From: Spirochaetaceae bacterium | GTDB taxonomy: Bacteria; Spirochaetota; Spirochaetia; DSM-27196; Salinispiraceae | DNA length: 9,200 nt | NCBI GenBank assembly: GCA_007129335.1 | Contig: SKVS01000059.1 | Span: forward strand, 1-9,200 | Direction: 5' to 3' | In this document: piece after piece, positions 6,372-9,200 of the stretch | How positions within the stretch are numbered: the first letter of the stretch is position 1 | How the letters are laid out: every line of letters begins with the position of its first letter | The notes under the pieces: generated by a model | The model's database searches: none | The model's input: the letters and a program-made list of their open reading frames with translations, nothing else | What the model was told of the DNA's origin: nothing | Position numbers and translations under genes: made by a program

Positions 6372-7799
6372 ATGGCTAAAAATACACTGTATAACAAGGT
6401 TTGGGATGCCCACGCAGTGGCTACCCTTCCCACGGGTCAGACCCAGCTTTTTGTGGGACTTCACATGGTTCACGAAGTTACCAGCCCCCAGGCTTTTGAC
6501 ATGCTTCGGGAACGGGGACTGAAGGTTGCCTACCCCGAAAGAACCTTTGCAACTATGGATCATATTGTGCCTACCAAGAGTCAGGCAAGACCCTTTGTGG
6601 ACCCCCAGGCCGAACTCATGATGCAGGCCATAGAGCGGAACACCGCAGAATTCGGGGTAAATTTTTTCAATTTTGAAACGGGCAAACAGGGGGTTGTGCA
6701 TATAATCGGTCCAGAGCTCGGACTAACTCAGCCGGGAATGACCATAGCCTGTGGAGATAGCCACACCTCAACCCATGGAGCTTTCGGAACCCTTGCCTTC
6801 GGAATCGGTACCAGTCAGGTGCGCGACGTGTTGGCGACCCAATGTCTTGCCATGGATCCTATGAAGGTTCGCAGGATTGAAGTGAATGGAAAGCTCGGCC
6901 CGGGAGTAACTCCGAAGGATGTCATTCTCTACATTATCAACCGGCTCGGGGTCAAGGGTGGTATTGGATTTGCCTATGAATACGCCGGTGATGTTTTTGA
7001 TGATATGTCCATGGAAGGACGCATGACCGTGTGCAACATGTCTATCGAAGGGGGTGCCCGGGCAGGGTATGTGAATCCCGATCAGAAAACCTTCAATTAC
7101 CTGAAGGGCAGGGAATACAGTCCCAAGGGTGCCGACTGGGACAAGGCTGTTCAAGCCTGGAGCCAGTTAGCCAGCGGACCCGATGCGGAATACGACGAAA
7201 TTGTGCGGTACGATGCAGGGGATATTCAGCCCATGGTCACCTGGGGGATAAACCCTGGTCAAAGTGTGGGCATTCATCAGCCCCTGCCTGCCCCCGACAG
7301 TTTTGAAGATTCCGGGGATCGACAGAGTGCGGAACTTGCGTATCAACACATGAAGCTCCAGCCGGGAGTTCGCCCCGATGAGCTGAAAATCGATGTGGCC
7401 TTTATCGGGTCCTGTACCAATGGCCGGATCGAAGACCTCCGGGCAGCCGCCCAGGTTGTAAAACAGGGTATTGAACAGGGAAAACGGGTTGCCCAGGGCG
7501 TAATGGCCTTTGTTGTTCCAGGTTCCATGCAGGTCCGCAAGCAGGCCATGGAAGAGGGGCTGGATCGTATTTTTCTGCAGGCGGGATTCGAGTGGCGGGG
7601 TGCCGGATGCTCCATGTGTCTGGCCATGAACCCCGATCAGCTCAAGGGCGACCAGATCAGCGCCAGTTCCAGTAACCGGAATTTCATTGGCCGCCAGGGT
7701 AGCCCATCAGGCAGAACTCTGCTCATGAGTCCCGAGATGGTTGCTGCAGCTGCCATGACCGGCCGGGTTACGGATGTGCGGAAATTTTCCGCAGCATAA
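6372..7799 (+). CDS. leuC: 3-isopropylmalate dehydratase large subunit (isopropylmalate isomerase)
   Basis: Catalytic Fe-S subunit of isopropylmalate isomerase, which converts 2-isopropylmalate to 3-isopropylmalate in cytoplasmic leucine biosynthesis, acting with LeuD. 475 aa, close to the usual length of about 466-475 for the bacterial form. It starts [15 protein letters not shown] and carries the aconitase-superfamily blocks [29 protein letters not shown] and [17 protein letters not shown]. The three cysteines for the [4Fe-4S] cluster are Cys348 (GSCTNGR), Cys413 and Cys416 ([11 protein letters not shown]); the C-terminal [12 protein letters not shown] block is also present. No key residue is missing. 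It is the first gene of the pair, with leuD 29 nt downstream. Expression is probably controlled by the structured upstream region, but no leucine leader peptide or T-box was found. Confidence 0.98.
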   Translation: MAKNTLYNKVWDAHAVATLPTGQTQLFVGLHMVHEVTSPQAFDMLRERGLKVAYPERTFATMDHIVPTKSQARPFVDPQAELMMQAIERNTAEFGVNFFNFETGKQGVVHIIGPELGLTQPGMTIACGDSHTSTHGAFGTLAFGIGTSQVRDVLATQCLAMDPMKVRRIEVNGKLGPGVTPKDVILYIINRLGVKGGIGFAYEYAGDVFDDMSMEGRMTVCNMSIEGGARAGYVNPDQKTFNYLKGREYSPKGADWDKAVQAWSQLASGPDAEYDEIVRYDAGDIQPMVTWGINPGQSVGIHQPLPAPDSFEDSGDRQSAELAYQHMKLQPGVRPDELKIDVAFIGSCTNGRIEDLRAAAQVVKQGIEQGKRVAQGVMAFVVPGSMQVRKQAMEEGLDRIFLQAGFEWRGAGCSMCLAMNPDQLKGDQISASSSNRNFIGRQGSPSGRTLLMSPEMVAAAAMTGRVTDVRKFSAA

Positions 7800-7828
7800 T
7801 TTCTAGCACGAACTATAAGGAGCTCAGT

Positions 7829-8434
7829 ATGTCAAAAGTTACCCAAATAACCGCCAAGGCAGTGCCCGTCAGGGGAGATGATATAGACACCGACCGAATT
7901 ATTCCGGCCCGGTATTTGAAAGAAATTACCTTCAGCAAAATGGGGGACTACCCCTTTTATGATGAGCGGTTCGATGAAGAGGGCGGGCAGAAAGATCACC
8001 CCTTTAACAAACCCGAGCATCAAGGAGCAGGGGTGCTGCTGGCAAACAGCAATTTTGGCTGCGGCAGTTCCCGGGAGCACGCTCCCCAGAGTTTGGTCAG
8101 GTGGGGCATAAAAGCCGTGGTTGCCGAAAGTTATGCAGAAATCTTTGCAGGAAACTGCATTATGTTGGGCACCCCCGCTGTTGTGGCTTCATCCGATGAT
8201 GTGGCTGCTCTACAGGACCTGGCAGCAAACAAGCCCGAGGTAGAATTTACCGTGGATCTTGAAGCAATGGAAGTGCGGGCAGGGGATTTGACCGTGAAAG
8301 TAAGCATGCCCGAGACCCGGCGCAAAGCCTTGCTCGAGGGAACCTGGGACTCCACGGCCCTCCTGCTGGCCAATAGGGATAAAGTCAGGGACACAGCAAA
8401 GAAACTTCCCTACATGGGCTGGGCGGTGGTATAG
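7829..8434 (+). CDS. leuD: 3-isopropylmalate dehydratase small subunit
   Basis: Small subunit that completes the isopropylmalate isomerase active site by supplying the swivelling domain. 201 aa, the standard length of the bacterial LeuD. It shows VRGDDIDTDRIIPARYLK near the N-terminus, the hallmark ANSNFGCGSSREHAP, then the block beginning AVVAESYAEIFAGNC, and ends with KLPYMGWAVV. The start ATG is preceded by AAGGAG (7817-7822) at six nt, and the gene lies 29 nt after leuC, so the two are almost certainly on one transcript. The next gene on the same strand begins 38 nt later and is not a leucine gene; leuB does not follow. No sign of damage or transfer. Confidence 0.98.
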   Translation: MSKVTQITAKAVPVRGDDIDTDRIIPARYLKEITFSKMGDYPFYDERFDEEGGQKDHPFNKPEHQGAGVLLANSNFGCGSSREHAPQSLVRWGIKAVVAESYAEIFAGNCIMLGTPAVVASSDDVAALQDLAANKPEVEFTVDLEAMEVRAGDLTVKVSMPETRRKALLEGTWDSTALLLANRDKVRDTAKKLPYMGWAVV

Positions 8435-8472
8435 GTTCTCAACTCAGCCTCCAATACGGCCGATAGGGAAGT

Positions 8473-9200
8473 ATGAAGATCCGGATTAACCCTAGTTCCA
8501 TGGGAATGACCATGTTGGTATTGGCTCAGTTGTTTCTGCCGGCTATGTTGTGGGGCCAGCTCAGGCTTGATCCTGCGGATATTCGTATTGACCAATCTAC
8601 CGAAGGGGGCTACATCCTTCGCATACGGTCGGAGGGGATTGGCTCGGTTCTCCTGACCGAATCAACCGCTGACCCGAACTGGAAGGAAGCAAGCTACGCT
8701 TTCCGGAATCCGGATTACCATCCCATGAATGGGGATGAGCGCCGCTTGCTCGATGGTGAGTTCCTTCCTACCGGACCGGGGAATTATTTTATTATTGATT
8801 CCACTCCCGAGCCGGATCCCGATTTGGGTATGGCTTTTCGCCTTTTTGTTCCCTACATTATCAACTTTGGCTACCCCTGGACCCGGAATGGGGAGGTTCA
8901 GGTTCTGGATGGTACCTACCTGAGTATTCGGACCTTCGAAAAACCCTATGCTGATTACACCGGGGGTTTTCAGGATAATCCCTTTATTTTGCGGGTGGTA
9001 CAGTTGCCCCCACCACCGGAACCACCCTTTGTACCCCCACCGCCACCCCCACCACCACCTCCTGTCCAGCCGGAGGAAGAGCCTGGCGAAGAGCCCGAAC
9101 CCGAACCCGAACCCGTGCCCCAGCAGCAGGATGCCCCCGAGGCCGACCTGAGCGAGTTCATGGAAGCTACCGTGGTAGCCTTTACGGCCCTTGCCAGGGA
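8473..9200 (+). CDS. Secreted protein of unknown function with Pro10 tract and Glu-Pro repeats (3' end missing)
   Basis: Open frame of 242 codons running off the right edge, so incomplete. I do not recognise the family. The N-terminus MKIRINPSS followed by a hydrophobic run MGMTMLVLAQLFLPAMLW and then GQ looks like a Sec signal peptide with cleavage near residue 28 or 29, so the product is probably periplasmic or surface-exposed. Residues about 29-176 form a likely globular domain containing FRLFVPYIINFGYPW and EKPYADYTGGFQDNPF. Then comes a disordered linker: PPPPEPP, a run of ten prolines (188-197), an acidic stretch with EPEPEP encoded by three exact CCCGAA hexamers (9094-9111), and PQQQDAP; a new helical segment seems to begin at LSEFMEA. 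The SD is weak and close (GGGA just before AGTATG), so the start is less certain; ATG codons at 8500 and 8506 would shorten the signal peptide. It may be read through from leuCD or have its own promoter. Confidence 0.72.
   Translation, partial: MKIRINPSSMGMTMLVLAQLFLPAMLWGQLRLDPADIRIDQSTEGGYILRIRSEGIGSVLLTESTADPNWKEASYAFRNPDYHPMNGDERRLLDGEFLPTGPGNYFIIDSTPEPDPDLGMAFRLFVPYIINFGYPWTRNGEVQVLDGTYLSIRTFEKPYADYTGGFQDNPFILRVVQLPPPPEPPFVPPPPPPPPPPVQPEEEPGEEPEPEPEPVPQQQDAPEADLSEFMEATVVAFTALAR
9034..9111 (+). repeat. Low-complexity coding tract: ten CCN codons and three CCCGAA hexamers
   Basis: Ten successive proline codons occupy 9034-9063 using CCC, CCA, CCG and CCT, so the proline run is kept at protein level rather than by simple DNA slippage. 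In contrast the CCCGAA unit is repeated exactly three times in frame at 9094-9111 and could expand or contract by two residues at a time. Confidence 0.8.

Noticed and set aside
8970..9161. Minus-strand Gly/Ser-rich frame
   Set aside because: It is the complement of the proline and Glu-Pro codons of the secreted protein; composition explains it and no RBS supports it.

Overview
The window looks like an ordinary chromosomal stretch from a Gram-negative-type bacterium of medium GC content. Coding density is high, Shine-Dalgarno (SD) sites are strong (AAGGAG or AGGAGG), and the last gene has a signal peptide. The mix of a multi-PAS hybrid kinase, a secernin-type peptidase and a secreted Pro/Glu-rich protein would fit a free-living spirochaete, but this is an impression from gene style, not something a marker gene in the window proves. 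There are no tRNA or rRNA genes, no CRISPR array and no recognisable transposase or phage gene.

Layout. (1) 1-2568, plus strand: the 3' part of a hybrid sensor histidine kinase (PAS-PAS-PAS-DHp-CA-REC-REC), cut by the left window edge. (2) 5961 down to 2644, minus strand: three closely spaced genes probably co-transcribed in the order class I SAM methyltransferase, PlsC-type acyltransferase with a C-terminal zinc ribbon, and secernin/C69-family peptidase. This cluster converges on the kinase with only 75 bp between the two stop codons. (3) 5962-6371: a 410-bp divergent intergenic region, the most structured non-coding part of the window. It holds a good sigma70-type promoter for leuC, two overlapping AT-rich palindromes just upstream of its -35 box, a widely spaced 10-bp inverted repeat, and a perfect 22-bp inverted repeat enclosing 69 nt that would lie entirely within the leuC 5' leader. 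(4) 6372-8434, plus strand: leuC and leuD, the two subunits of isopropylmalate isomerase, 29 nt apart. (5) 8473 to the right edge: the 5' part of a gene for a secreted protein of unknown function with a Pro10 tract and Glu-Pro repeats.

How the genes work together. LeuC and LeuD form one heterodimeric Fe-S enzyme that isomerises 2-isopropylmalate to 3-isopropylmalate in leucine biosynthesis. leuA and leuB are not in the window, so the pathway is split here. The three minus-strand genes do not make an obvious known pathway; the acyltransferase suggests a lipid link, but a common function is not shown. I found no clearly new multi-gene system. The most unusual signals are the 22-bp inverted repeat in the leuC leader and the acyltransferase/zinc-ribbon fusion.
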